Notes under the pieces: model-generated
Database searches by the model: none
What the model saw: the letters and a program-made list of their open reading frames with translations, nothing else
What the model was told of the DNA's origin: nothing
Shown here: positions 47,632-58,005 of the stretch, one piece after another
Position numbering within the stretch: the first letter of the stretch is position 1
Layout of the letters: each line of letters opens with the position of its first letter
Position numbers and translations under genes: made by a program
NCBI GenBank assembly: GCA_035048495.1
Contig: CM068546.1
Coordinates: forward strand, 38,582,674 to 38,646,673
Direction: 5' to 3'
Length of the DNA: 64,000 nt
Source: Euptelea pleiosperma
Lineage: Eukaryota > Streptophyta > Magnoliopsida > Ranunculales > Eupteleaceae

Positions 47632-48870
47632 TAAGGGTGGCAATTTGGCCCGTCGGGACAGGCTCGGGCTGGGCTGGTGAGGCCAGGCTACGTAGGCGGG
47701 CTGCGGGGCTGGGCCTCAATCTAAAACTCGAACCCAGGCCAGCCCGTCGCCCCATCCATAGTCGGGCCAACGGGTTTTAAAACGGGCCGGACTGCGGGCT
47801 GGCCACATGAAAATGACCCCGATCCAACGCTTAGAAATTACTAATCATGTTGGTTTTTGGTTTCTAGATCCACAAAGGATCGACAAACATCCATAGTCAT
47901 GTACTCTAAAAATGAGCCATGTGGCTCATTTGGGACCACCTCTTGGTTGATTTTTGGTTTCTAGATCCACCTAGGGATTAACCAAACTTATGGATGTTTA
48001 GAGTTGGACCACCTCTTGGTGGACCTACATACCAAAGATCAATTAGATCAGTCATCCAAAAAAAAAACTCAAATTCAACGGTGGTAAAAAATAATTTTAT
48101 TAAAATACTACATCCAACGGTAAAAAAATTGTCATTTTTCTCAATCTTTGTGCGTTGCCAACCTTTGAATTTCACGTCAAAGGTATGCATCAATGGGTAT
48201 ATATATAGTTAAGGCTCGGGATCAGGGGGACAACCATTTTTTGACAACTATTTTTTACCACCATTTGGCGGACCCACATAGAAGATGAATCAATGGCTGA
48301 TTTTTGGTGAGGAGATCATTCTCACAAAAATTCAAATCATTCTGATATTTGTAGACTGCTTTAGAAGTTGAAGAATTATGGACTGTCTATTTTTTCCGTG
48401 TAACTTGAAAACCACATTTGATGGGGTTAAAAATTTTAGAATGGCTGATTTTTTTTTGTTGGGGTGATCTATATGGTGAGAAGATCATCCTCACCAAAAA
48501 TCAGCCATTGATTTATCTTCTATGTATGTCCACCCAAATGGTTGTTCCCCGATCCCGACCCTATAGTTAATATCAAAATATATTAATTATTTGCTTTGCT
48601 AAAATTTACTCCTATCCCAAAGTAAACCATGGAAAAGGCAAAATATTTCCTAAAATATTTTCTTTTTCCACCAACTCATGTTAAGAGTAACCTTTATTTT
48701 GATTTTTAAAAAAAAAAAAAAAAAAGGCCATCAAACACGGGCTCAACAGGTGGGAAGGACTCGGGCTAGGTTTCCAAACCCAAACATATTCACAGGCTGG
48801 GCGGCGCTCAACTTCAAGCTTGGGACAGGGCTTGGGCCTGGCCGCAGGCCGGGCCAAATTGCAACCCCTA
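47632..48870. mobile_element. hAT-type element inserted in the upstream MITE
   Basis: Ends TAAGGGTGGCAATTTGGCCC and GGGCCAAATTGCAACCCCTA are inverted repeats. Exact 8-bp duplication CCTGGGGA at 47624-47631 and 48871-48878. GGGCC-rich subterminal parts resemble 7383-7700. It carries a further MITE at 48213-48561 and MITE arm fragments at about 47820-47935 and 47985-48060. Confidence 0.9.
48213..48561. mobile_element. Mutator-type palindromic MITE (GGGCTCGGG family), copy 3
   Basis: Starts GGCTCGGGATCAGGGGGAC and ends GTTCCCCGATCCCGACCC. Exact 9-bp repeats TATAGTTAA at 48204-48212 and 48562-48570. The 349-bp body matches copy 2 at 32783-33114. Confidence 0.92.
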
Positions 48871-48950
48871 CCTGGGGATGGACAAACATCCATTAGGTCA
48901 TTGGTTTTTAAGAGTGTGCAATGTGTCTCATATTGTACCTAGTCTATATT

Positions 48951-49429
48951 TTATTTTTCCGAATTATTTCCAGATTATTATTCAGTTTTGATTATGAAAA
49001 ATCATTTTATAAAACAAAAAGTTGTCAATAATTTATTTTTTAAAATACTTTTGCTGTATTTCTTAATGACAAATTTGAATTGTACTGGAACATTTCCTGT
49101 ACAGTAATTTTGCCGCACTCCGAAATGCTAACTAGGATAATATTGCAGCTAATTACACTTGATACCCAATCAACGACTATGTGAAACTTAAAAGTTTGTC
49201 ATTTTGCACAATTAATCAAGTGATTGTTCAATAAGCATCTAAACTTGTACAAATAGTTTGGTTAATTTCTTGAAAATAAATAGCAAATTTGACAAGAAAT
49301 TGAAATAGGCAAAACAACGGAGTTATTATCTGCTCGACTCCTCAGTATCGGTGACAAGCTAAAGATAAATCAGAATTAGCTAAATGAATTGGTGTTTGGA
49401 TGCACATTTAGTTCTACTCCTCCAAACGA
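48951..49429. other. AT-rich intergenic, no feature seen
   Basis: No reading frame, inverted repeat or gene signature recognised. Confidence 0.45.
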
Positions 49430-49675
49430 ATCACAAATATGAAAATAACGACCATTATAACGAAAATATTTTTGAAAAAAAATCGTTAAAATAATGCCCA
49501 TTATTTTAGTTCTAAACTTTATTGAAAATTTGAAATTCAAATTTTGAATTTTGGGGCCATTATTTCCGTTATTTTTTATTTTTTCCCTGTGAGTTACAAT
49601 CCATTATAACGACAATTATAATGGGAAAAACGGTAACACCCCCAGTCCGTTATACCATTATAACGACCCTATTGA
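49430..49675. mobile_element. hAT-type AACGG MITE remnant, copy 5
   Basis: Contains 'attataacgaaaat', 'ttgaaattcaaattttgaa', 'ggtaacacccccagtccg' and 'attataacgaccc', the same body as copies 1 and 3 in opposite orientation. Both ends are degenerate. Confidence 0.65.
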
Positions 49676-49951
49676 TCATATAAGTAGATATATTGGTGCA
49701 ATTTAATTCAAATAAAAGGTATAAAACAACCAAGACAAATAAAAAACACTATTGAGAGATGGGTTGCAGTAAAAATGCTTTTTACTGCAACAAAACATCG
49801 TTGATGAGACACATCGCACAATGATACCATTTTTTCACTTTTTTTTTGGTCTCGTCTCGTATTGGACCGATCCAACCGATCTGACAGATCCGGCCGATTC
49901 GACCATCGATCCTGAGATTTTTAACTATGGTTCTATCCTTGATGAATTTTG

Positions 49952-50356
49952 GAGTAAAACTTGTGTCACAAGATGCTGTGACTGAACACGGTCACAGCAC
50001 TCAATATGAGCCACGTGGTATACTATTAGAGGACGATGACTGTATGGATGTTTGGGCAGTCCCTCGGTGGACCGGTACACAAAAAATCAGCTTGATTAGT
50101 GATTTCTATCTGATTCTATTGAAGTTATTTTCACGGGTTGATTTTAACGGTAGGAATTTGAGCATTATTGAGCGTTTTTTGGGTGCAAAAATCCAAAGGT
50201 TTAAATCACTAATCAGGCTGATTTTTGGTTTGTAGGTCCACCAAGGGACTGGTCAAACATCCATACAGTCAAAGACCTCTGATCGTGTGCCACGTGTCTC
50301 GTATTGAGTGCTGTGACCGTGTTCCGTCACAACATCTTGTGACACAAGTTTTACTC
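49952..50356. mobile_element. Palindromic MITE (GAGTAAAAC termini) with exact 10-bp target duplication
   Basis: Begins GAGTAAAACTTGTGTCACAA and ends TTGTGACACAAGTTTTACTC; arms continue through GCTGTGAC words, GAGCCACGTGG and the family core to the centre. Repeats ATGAATTTTG (49942-49951, 50357-50366) are exact. Both arms retain CACGTG. Confidence 0.93.
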
Positions 50357-50463
50357 ATGAATTTTGATGTTCAGTGATCTAAGGCATGAACGTAACCCAC
50401 TTAATTATACAACACGGATAGATCAATTGATTGCACATGTGGAGGGATTTGTCAATGGGTCGT

Positions 50464-50850
50464 GATGTAACAAGGTATACCTGAGATCTTTTCGTTTGCG
50501 GAAGCGGCATTTTTGGCAGTCACCACTGCTATCTGGGCCCACTGACCGCATGGATGTTTAGCCCACCCTTTAATAGACATTCATAGGAAAAATCAGCTTG
50601 TTTAATGATTTTTAGCCGTTGGTTTTAGTACTCAAAAAATGGTTGTATTCAACGGATATAAAAACGCCTTAAATGGTGCTACAAAGTGTTAAAATCTAAT
50701 GGTTACAGATTACCAATCAAGGTGATTTTTGGTATGTATATCCATCAAGGGGTGGGATAAACATCCAAGCGGTCAGTTGGCCCAGATGGCAGCGGTGACT
50801 ACCAAAAATGCTGCTTCCGCAAGTGAACAGTTTCAGGCATACCTTGTCAC
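50464..50850. mobile_element. Palindromic MITE, ACAAGGTATACCTGA subfamily
   Basis: Left 'gatgtaacaaggtatacctg' pairs with right 'caggcataccttgtcacatc'; then TTGCGGAAGC, GCATTTTTGG and 'cactgctatctgggccca' are inverted on the right. The inner core is shared with the other subfamilies, but the G-box is absent. Confidence 0.82.
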
Positions 50851-50939
50851 ATCTTTTTCCTTTGTGAATTTACTACTTTATTAAATTTGCATTTCACGTC
50901 ATAGGTGATGACATTGTGAAAGGGTAAAATCATTTTACG

Positions 50940-51290
50940 TGGAAAAATAACTACCATGAGCCACGTGGCACACTCTTAGTGGAAGATGGCCGTATGGATG
51001 TTTGGCCAGCCCCTCTCGGTGGACCTATGTATGCAAAATCAGCCTGATTAGAGATTTAAAACCTTTGGATCTTTGCACCTAAAGAACGCTAAATAATGCT
51101 CAAATTCCTACCGTTAAAATCAACCCATGATAATAACTTCATTCCAATCGCTTAGAAATCACTAATCAGGCTGCTTTTTGGTTTAGAGGTCCACCGAGGG
51201 ACTGGCCAAACATCCATACGGTCATCGTTCACTAAGAGTTTGCCACGTGGCTCGTATTGTGCATTGTCACAGAAGTTTTATTCAAAAAGG
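50940..51290. mobile_element. Palindromic MITE with paired G-boxes
   Basis: Left 'gagccacgtggcacactctt' is inverted on the right as 'aagagtttgccacgtggctc', with a core 'ggtggaccta', 'cctgattagagatttaaaac' and inverse between. The right end 'agttttattc' resembles the GAGTAAAAC terminus; the left end is degenerate. Confidence 0.8.
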
Positions 51291-51454
51291 AACAAACTTT
51301 CTGAGCTTCAGCCAAGATGTTTCTTGTCGTTTCCTGGTAATATATCGGTGGAGGAAACGTGGTCATCGGAAGATAACTATGCCACGTCATTGAGACTGAA
51401 AAATTGTAGATACGGAAGACTTTGGAATTTGGATGCAGTCGAAGGAGTGGACTG

Positions 51455-51764
51455 GACTCTCGTGGCTCTACATAGCGCATTGCTTTGGCCTCAATAACCG
51501 CATTAAACTTTAATCCACCGGCCCTTTGTTGGATATACATTCCAAAAATCAACTTGATTCTGTATCTCTAGCCATAGATTTTAGTACATTTTAGGATTCA
51601 TTCTAGCTGTTGGATTCAAGCATTTTTTTATACGAAATCCAACGGCTAGAAATCTACAATCAAGCTTCTTTTATTGTGTTTATCCATTAATCGTGGGCTA
51701 AACACCTACGTGTTCAGTGGGCCCAAAAACATGAGCTATATAGGGGCCAAGACTCACGAGAGTC
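51455..51764. mobile_element. Palindromic MITE abutting the DPP6-N-like gene
   Basis: Ends GACTCTCGTGGCTC and 'gactcacgagagtc' are inverted. The centre has 'ctagccatagattttag' and inverse. The right arm contains CTATATAGGGG at 51736-51746, which is well placed to act as the TATA box of the gene starting at 51853. Confidence 0.65.
51737..51742 (+). promoter_or_regulatory. Probable TATA box, inside a MITE arm
   Basis: TATATA lies 111 bp before the chosen ATG. In related MITE copies the same place reads 'catgagccatgtggc', so the TATA-like word arose within the repeat. Confidence 0.45.
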
Positions 51765-51852
51765 TTCTGTAGTCTGTATCGATAATTTGTCCGAGAAGTA
51801 CAGAGCAGTGTTAACTGAACCCCTGGTCACCACTCACCAAGATCAAACGGCA

Positions 51853-53820
51853 ATGGATCCCAAGGGAACCGTCGTCTTCACCACCGTTGGCAGACCTTAC
51901 TACGGCTTCGATGTATTCTCTGTCAGCCTCCCGTCAAAGCTCGACGACACCGTGATGAAATGGACAGAACACCGTTTAACAGACGGTATCTCCGTTAACT
52001 TTAACGGTCAGTTTGTTGACGAAGACGAAACCGTCGTATACGTGTCGGAGAGAACTGGCTGCGCTCGAATTTACTTAAACCGGTCGGGACGTTCAGAAAC
52101 GGAGCAACTTCCGGCTGTGTCCGAAAGCCCCTTTCATGACCGTCCAACCGTAAAAAATAGCCGGTTGTATTTCGTATCGGCTCACGAACCAGCCGATCAA
52201 CCATTCAAAAGCTGGTCAGCAGTTTACTCAACCCAGCTAGAAGATGGAAAAACCGCCCGGTTAACTCCTTCCGGAGCAGTTGATTACAGCCCGGCCGTTT
52301 CACAGACTGGAAAGTTCATTGCTGTCGCCTCGTCCGGGTTCGGTTCATGGAAGGGCGAGTTTCACGAACTCGACACGGATATCGTTGTTTTCCAAGATTC
52401 CGATCCGACTCGGCGTACAATCGTCTGTAAGAGCGGTGGGTGGCCAACGTGGTCTGGTGATTCCGCTATCTTCTTTCATCGGAAAGCCGATGACGGATGG
52501 TGGAGTATCTTCCGTGTAGATCTTTCTGAAAACTTCAAACTTTCGGGCGAATCTGACGCTCCTCGCCGAATTACTCCTCGTGGTGTCCACGCCTTTACTC
52601 CGGCAGCTTCACACGATGGAAAACGAATTGCCGTTGCGACTCGGCGGCGCGGGAAGGATTTCCGGCACGTCGAGATATTCGATCTGGAAACGGAGTCGTT
52701 TTACAAGGTGACCGAGTCTTTAAACCCGAATTCCCACCATTACAATCCGTTTTTCTCCCAGAAATCGGGGTTCCTCGGTTACCACCGATTCCGAGGTGAG
52801 TCATATCCGGGCGACTTAACGATTCCGCACCTCGAACCCGTAACATCTCCGTTAAAAGAACTGAGAATGCTTCGGCTCAACGGATCGTTCCCTTCTTTTT
52901 CTGCTGATGGCGATTTAATCGCATTTAACCATGACTTCGATAAAAATTTAGGCATCAAGATAGTCCGATCAGACGGATCAAAGAGATGGACAGTTATTAA
53001 AGACCGAACCACGTTCTACGTTTCCTGGAGCCAGACGGAGAAAGGAGTTATCTACTCGTCAATTGGACCGATCTTCGAGTCCAGTAAAGCGACGGTCCAG
53101 ATTGCACGGATCTCGTTCGATCCTACGCATTTGGATGATCGAGAAGAGATACCGGCTGAGGTGAAGATCCTGACCAGAGAAGATACCGGTAACAACGCGT
53201 TCCCATCGTGCTCGCCGGACGGGAAGCACGTGGTCTTTCGGTCGGGACGTTCCGGCCATAAGAACCTCTACATAGTTGATGCTGTTAACGGAGAATTTAA
53301 CGGTGAGATTCGTCAGTTAACAGAAGGCCCATGGATCGACACGATGCCCAACTGGTCTCCGGACGGAAAACTGATCGCCTTCTCGTCTAACCGGCACAAC
53401 CCGGATAACGTGGAAGCCTTCAGCATCTACCTTATCCGTCCAGACGGTACAGGACTCAAACGAATCCACGTGGCAGGACCGGATGGATCTGTAAACGTGG
53501 ATAGGGAGAGGATCAACCACGTGTGCTTCAGTCCGGATTCCAAGTGGCTACTTTTTACGGCCAACTTGGGTGGCGTTTCGGCTGAGCCGGTGTCGTTGCC
53601 GAATCAATTTCAGCCTTACGGAGAGCTGCACATAGCGAGATTGGACGGGAGTGGATTACAGAGGCTGACGTGGAATGGGTACGAGAACGGAACGCCAACG
53701 TGGCACTCAGCGGCAGCGGGTGAGGTGGATACGGGGTCATTGTCTTTGAAGACGAATGAGGTGGGAGACAAACTTACGGGTCAATTTGACGAACCCAGGT
53801 GGATAAGTTGTGATATATGA
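51853..53820 (+). CDS. DPP6 N-terminal-domain-like / TolB-type beta-propeller protein (intronless, 655 aa)
   Basis: The frame is open back to 51691 but has no ATG before 51853, which has a good context (GCAATGG) and gives MDPKGTVVFTTVGRPYYGFD, a natural start for this family. Repeated PD40/WD40-like units are visible: FSADGDLIAFNHD, CSPDGKHVVFRSG followed by HKNLYIVD, WSPDGKLIAFSSNRHN and FSPDSKWLLFTANLGG. These form a six- to seven-bladed propeller. The group corresponds to Arabidopsis At1g21670/At1g21680, called DPP6 N-terminal domain-like; it has only the propeller and no peptidase domain. No signal peptide is seen with this start. Its substrate or partner is unknown. GC content is much higher than the flanks. 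A MITE ends 88 bp upstream and a Helitron begins 100 bp downstream. Confidence 0.88.
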   Translation: MDPKGTVVFTTVGRPYYGFDVFSVSLPSKLDDTVMKWTEHRLTDGISVNFNGQFVDEDETVVYVSERTGCARIYLNRSGRSETEQLPAVSESPFHDRPTVKNSRLYFVSAHEPADQPFKSWSAVYSTQLEDGKTARLTPSGAVDYSPAVSQTGKFIAVASSGFGSWKGEFHELDTDIVVFQDSDPTRRTIVCKSGGWPTWSGDSAIFFHRKADDGWWSIFRVDLSENFKLSGESDAPRRITPRGVHAFTPAASHDGKRIAVATRRRGKDFRHVEIFDLETESFYKVTESLNPNSHHYNPFFSQKSGFLGYHRFRGESYPGDLTIPHLEPVTSPLKELRMLRLNGSFPSFSADGDLIAFNHDFDKNLGIKIVRSDGSKRWTVIKDRTTFYVSWSQTEKGVIYSSIGPIFESSKATVQIARISFDPTHLDDREEIPAEVKILTREDTGNNAFPSCSPDGKHVVFRSGRSGHKNLYIVDAVNGEFNGEIRQLTEGPWIDTMPNWSPDGKLIAFSSNRHNPDNVEAFSIYLIRPDGTGLKRIHVAGPDGSVNVDRERINHVCFSPDSKWLLFTANLGGVSAEPVSLPNQFQPYGELHIARLDGSGLQRLTWNGYENGTPTWHSAAAGEVDTGSLSLKTNEVGDKLTGQFDEPRWISCDI

Positions 53821-53920
53821 ACGAAGAGTAGCTAGTTTCCTAATAAATGGCGTCACATAGGTGTGTAGTGTACGACTTATGGAGATTGATAGCTGCGGCA
53901 TCAAAATGGTTTATAAGGAA

Positions 53921-56900
53921 CTAGTAATCAAAGCCCGTGCTAAAGCCGGGCACAAATAAATAATATCATATTATGTGTATAAGAGATTTAAACGTTGAGA
54001 CGGAGTTGGAATTTAGAAACGTTCTTTTTATGTTGTGTAACGTATAAGGAAGAGAAATTAGAAACACAAATAATGTAGATTAGAATTTAGGAAGAATGAA
54101 AAATTTTATAGTGAGAAGGAAACGTAAGAGAATAAAATATTTAAATCTAATAAAGAGATAAATTTGGATGAGAAGAAGACAGAAAGATAATAGATGATAA
54201 AGAGATATGAAACGTACGGAAGACCAAAAGCCATCTGAATAAATACGACATTTACTTTTCATATTAATTTATAAATAAAGAAATTCATTTTTCATCCAAA
54301 AATTAAAAATAAATGCAGAGAAAATTATATTGTGAAGAGGAGAGGAAACGTGGAGTAATAGATGAGATGATGTGGCATCTACATAAAGGCTCACTTAATC
54401 TATGTATAGACAATTTATTTTTTTAGACAATTTATTTCAAAATTTTGTCTTGCTCATCTATATGTGATGTGTGGAGAAAGATTCTTATAACAAATTTAAA
54501 ATGCCCATGGTAAAATATTAAAATCATATTGTGACACTTCGATTTGGTTAAAATCTATTAAAACTTCTTTTTATTTTTGTAGCCGTTGGATTTATGCATT
54601 TTTCTCATCAAAGGTTTCATGAAAAATTTGATAGATTAAAAAATACTGGGTTCAAGCTATCAAGCACATGATAAAAAAATTATCAAAATCCAACGATTAA
54701 GAATCACCAATTAGGCTTATGTACGTTGTAGTTTGACAATGGGTCACCCATACATTCATCAAGTCAGTGAAACTAAATTGTTGCAATGTACATGTCCATC
54801 TCATCCACTGTTTGAGAAAATATAAAATATAAAAATAAAAAAGGAAAATAAATATTTCCAAATGGGTAACATGTTTTTGGTGTCTCGTCCCATCCAAGTC
54901 TTTAATTCAATCCACCACCACCGTCCATGTGGCACCCTGATATATTTTCGATCCCAGTACATGATCCATCAATTCCTTTAGTTCTTCTATATCACAAGAT
55001 CATAATATATATTTGATCTTATCCGAGAAATGAACATTACATTCTTCTTTCTCTTCGGCCCTGGTTATGGGTATTTGCTCGGATAACACCTCAAGCAAGA
55101 CTACCCTGTAAGTGAAAATGTCAGTGCTAAAAGAAATTATACAATGTTGTAGGTATTGTGGGTTTAGATATCCTGTACTTCACAACTATCACCCACTCTT
55201 CCAACTCACGGAACAAATGGGTTTAAATAGAGAAATAAGTATTGGGAAGAGAGAAAAAATGAGACATTTTAGAAAGAATGAAACAGTTTTTTGAAATTAA
55301 TTAATTAATTAATGAGAGTTGAATAGGAAACGGATGTGATTGGAATTGAATGGAAAGATGAAACGTTTTAGGAAAAAAGAGAAAGATGTTTCAAATGAGA
55401 GACATAATTAATTAATGAGAGTTGAATAGGAAACGGTTGGGATTGGAATAGAAAGAGGAAACGTTTTAGGAAGGAGAAAAACGTTTCAAAAGAGAGACGT
55501 TTTAGAAAGATGGAGATATTTTTTGAAAATTAATTAATTAATTAATGAGAGTTGAATTTATTAATATAAAACATGTATAATATATTTAAGTGTGAGAAAT
55601 AATAATATTATTTATAAAATACTACTTTTAAATAGATGACAAATTAATGCCGAAACCCCATACATTAGATGATGATTTTAATTGTTTGATGATAAATTGT
55701 AACGCTCATAAAAAAATTCCAAAACAAAATAGCAATAAAGAGATACGTGGATTTTCACACCATTCAGTTTGTTGGACTCAAGAAATTGAAAGCTTTGCAA
55801 CTACACAATATCATAATCGGGAAAAAAAATACAGACTATAAACCACCAAAAATATTAGAATAAGAAAAAAAAGTGAAGTTCAAAAAATGGTTTGATATTA
55901 TAAATTTTATAGTTATTTCGTGTCCCTACTCTCATGCTCTAGAAAAATAAAACATTTTGCTTAGATGCATCTCCGTTAACGGAAAAACAGAAGCAAAAAA
56001 ACTTACATCTTCATTTACAAAAAATAAAAACAAAAAAATAAAAAACAAAAAAAACCCTCCAATCAACAAAAATCATTCAATGACAGAGACTGATTTCAAG
56101 CACAACTTTGCCCATCGTCACCAATAACAACAGCACCACCACTGAAAACACCCTTCCTCTACCTCTTTTTTTTTTTTTTGTAGGAATTAGATTTTTCAAA
56201 GCCTCCAATCTTTCTGAAAACTCACTTGTTGTGCACGTATGCTATTAATGACATTTCTCAAGCTCGTACATGAGCCTCTGATCTTCTTCTCATGCTTCTC
56301 CTTTCAACTCTGGATGACTTTATATAACGTGTATGATTAGTTTTGGTAGAGATGTTGTGGGAGATGGAAAGAGGTGTTGAAACTTGAAACGTCTTTGGGC
56401 AAATGAGAGATGTTACCGAAAAGGCAAGAGACATTTATGGGAGAATGAGATGGTTAGGTAAGGGAAAAGCCATTTGAAAATAAAAAGCTATAAAATCTAC
56501 GTTTTGGTAAGGTTTATGGTTGGCATTTTATAAATGGCAGCGGTTGAATAACTTCTTATTTAATGTAAATTATAAAATGCATGTTTTGGTAAGCTGCAAT
56601 TCAATAAATGGTAGGGGTTGATTAACTTTTTATTTAATGTATAGGACTTTTATTCATTATTGTTTCTATTTAATGTAAGGATTTTGAAAAGCCAATAGTT
56701 TTTTTTTTTTTTTTTAATGCACCTATTGAGAGAGAATGGAGGGGATAGAAAGTTAATTAGGTCGTTGATGTGGCGCTCTACATGAGTTGAGTTGTTTTAT
56801 TTTGATTTCCCTTGTAGAGATATTTTAGGCAACCAAAAGAGAGATCTTAAAAATATTTTTCATGTCATTAATTTTGAATGAAGAATGAAAGACGTTTTGG

Positions 56901-57096
56901 TTTGAGAAATAAATTCTTTTATTTAAATTAAGTTTCTAAATTTAGTTGAAATAGAGACGTTTTGGTTGAGGTAATTAGAGGTGGCTGACATGGCACTGAG
57001 ACTTCTTGACATGGCACTCTGCATGAGGAGAGTACCACGTCAACTTGATGTGGAGGAGAGAGAGGAATGCTGCCCACTTCTCTGCTATAGTATAGA
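53921..57096 (-). mobile_element. Non-autonomous Helitron, 3.2 kb
   Basis: On the minus strand it starts TCTATACTATAGCAGAG (57096) and ends in CTAG (53924-53921). A hairpin GCCCG...CGGGC (53933-53951) lies 8 nt before the end, and it is inserted between A and T. These are the three hallmarks of plant Helitrons (5' TC, 3' hairpin, CTRR, AT target). The interior is AT-rich without RepHel coding capacity. It carries a MITE arm fragment (about 54580-54760) and a tandem repeat (55295-55560). Confidence 0.88.
55295..55560. repeat. Imperfect tandem repeat inside the Helitron
   Basis: The words 'taattaatgagagttgaata' and 'ggaaacgttttaggaa' recur with a period of roughly 105-130 bp: about 55303, 55408 and a partial third at 55535. 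'Gaaacg' words recur through the whole element. Confidence 0.7.
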
Positions 57097-57231
57097 TATA
57101 TAGATAGATAGTGGAGATCTTTGAGGAAGATATAGTGGAGATCGGTTGAAAGCGAGAGGAGGAAAACTGTGTTACTTTTTAATTTTAATTATATGAGATG
57201 GAATCAAACTCGTCGAATAAAAATATGCGAG

Positions 57232-57862
57232 AGCGTGTTTGATTGCATAGAAAATTTTCCTGAGGTAAGGCTATTTGATTGAACCCAAGAATATATGTAA
57301 AAACCTTTCCTCACCCATTTGGTTGATAAGATGCCTCGACCTCTTATCATGTTGTGACGAGGGGATGTCAAGGGTAACCGGTAACCTAGAGAATAAGTTT
57401 TGATTCAAGCTTTTTTTTCACAACATGTTTTCACAACCAAATTTCCACCCCTCTTCTCGGGTGTGGATTCCGAAAATCTAACCGTGGATTTGCTTTGGCA
57501 AAAGTGAATGTCAGCTCAACACTATCAACCACAGTTGTATTCTGAGAATCCAATTTGGTTGTCAAAAAAGGTTGTCCTCGGACCCTATTCCTTCTTTTTT
57601 TATAACAATTTGTTAGATATATATATAACCTACTCTTTAGGTAGCCCTTACCCTCCACATGTCACAACATGATAGGGGGTTGAGGGCATTTCCTCAACCA
57701 AATGAGTGAGGCAAACCAAATTGAGAAAATAATGGTGGATTTTCGAGGAAATCAATTCTCACCTATGTGGAATGGAAAATGACTTAGACACTTAGATGGG
57801 AAAATCTCATTTTCTCGGAAAAAATTTTCATTTTAAAATGGCTATCAAACAAGAGAAAATTG
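57232..57862. mobile_element. Foldback element, about 630 bp
   Basis: Arms 'gtttgattgcatagaaaatt' and 'ggctatcaaacaag' are inverted at the ends. Inside, 'cctcacccatttggttga' pairs with 'tcaaccaaatgagtgagg' and 'cctcttatcatgttgtgac' with 'gtcacaacatgatagg'. A matching arm 'ctcacccatttggttgagga' lies at 59321-59340, indicating another copy. Confidence 0.7.
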
Positions 57863-58005
57863 ACAATCAAAGATGCCCGAAGGGAAATATGGGTTCAGTT
57901 TATAGAGTTTTGAATTGATAAAAAAGTTAGTATTAGAAAATTATAAAGTTATCAGAGAATGGATTATTAACCAACCCTCTAACTCTGTATCTAATACTAC
58001 ATATG

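Larger units (their letters stand above)
47390..48950. mobile_element. Palindromic MITE upstream of importin-9, split by a hAT element
   Basis: The left part (47390-47631) starts 'taaatctttgatgacgaacg' and runs through 'aggcctgattagtgat' and the inverted 'aaaatcactaacc' to 'taggtccacctgggga'. After the 1,239-bp insertion the right arm resumes at 48871 with 'cctggggatggacaaacatc'. Its left end lies about 145 bp upstream of the importin ATG, so it probably occupies the promoter. Confidence 0.8.

Noticed and set aside
51787..51852. Longer start (TTG at 51787) for the propeller protein
   Set aside because: No ATG exists upstream in frame, and the extra residues lack a signal peptide or family resemblance. 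The ATG at 51853 starts exactly at the conserved N-terminus.
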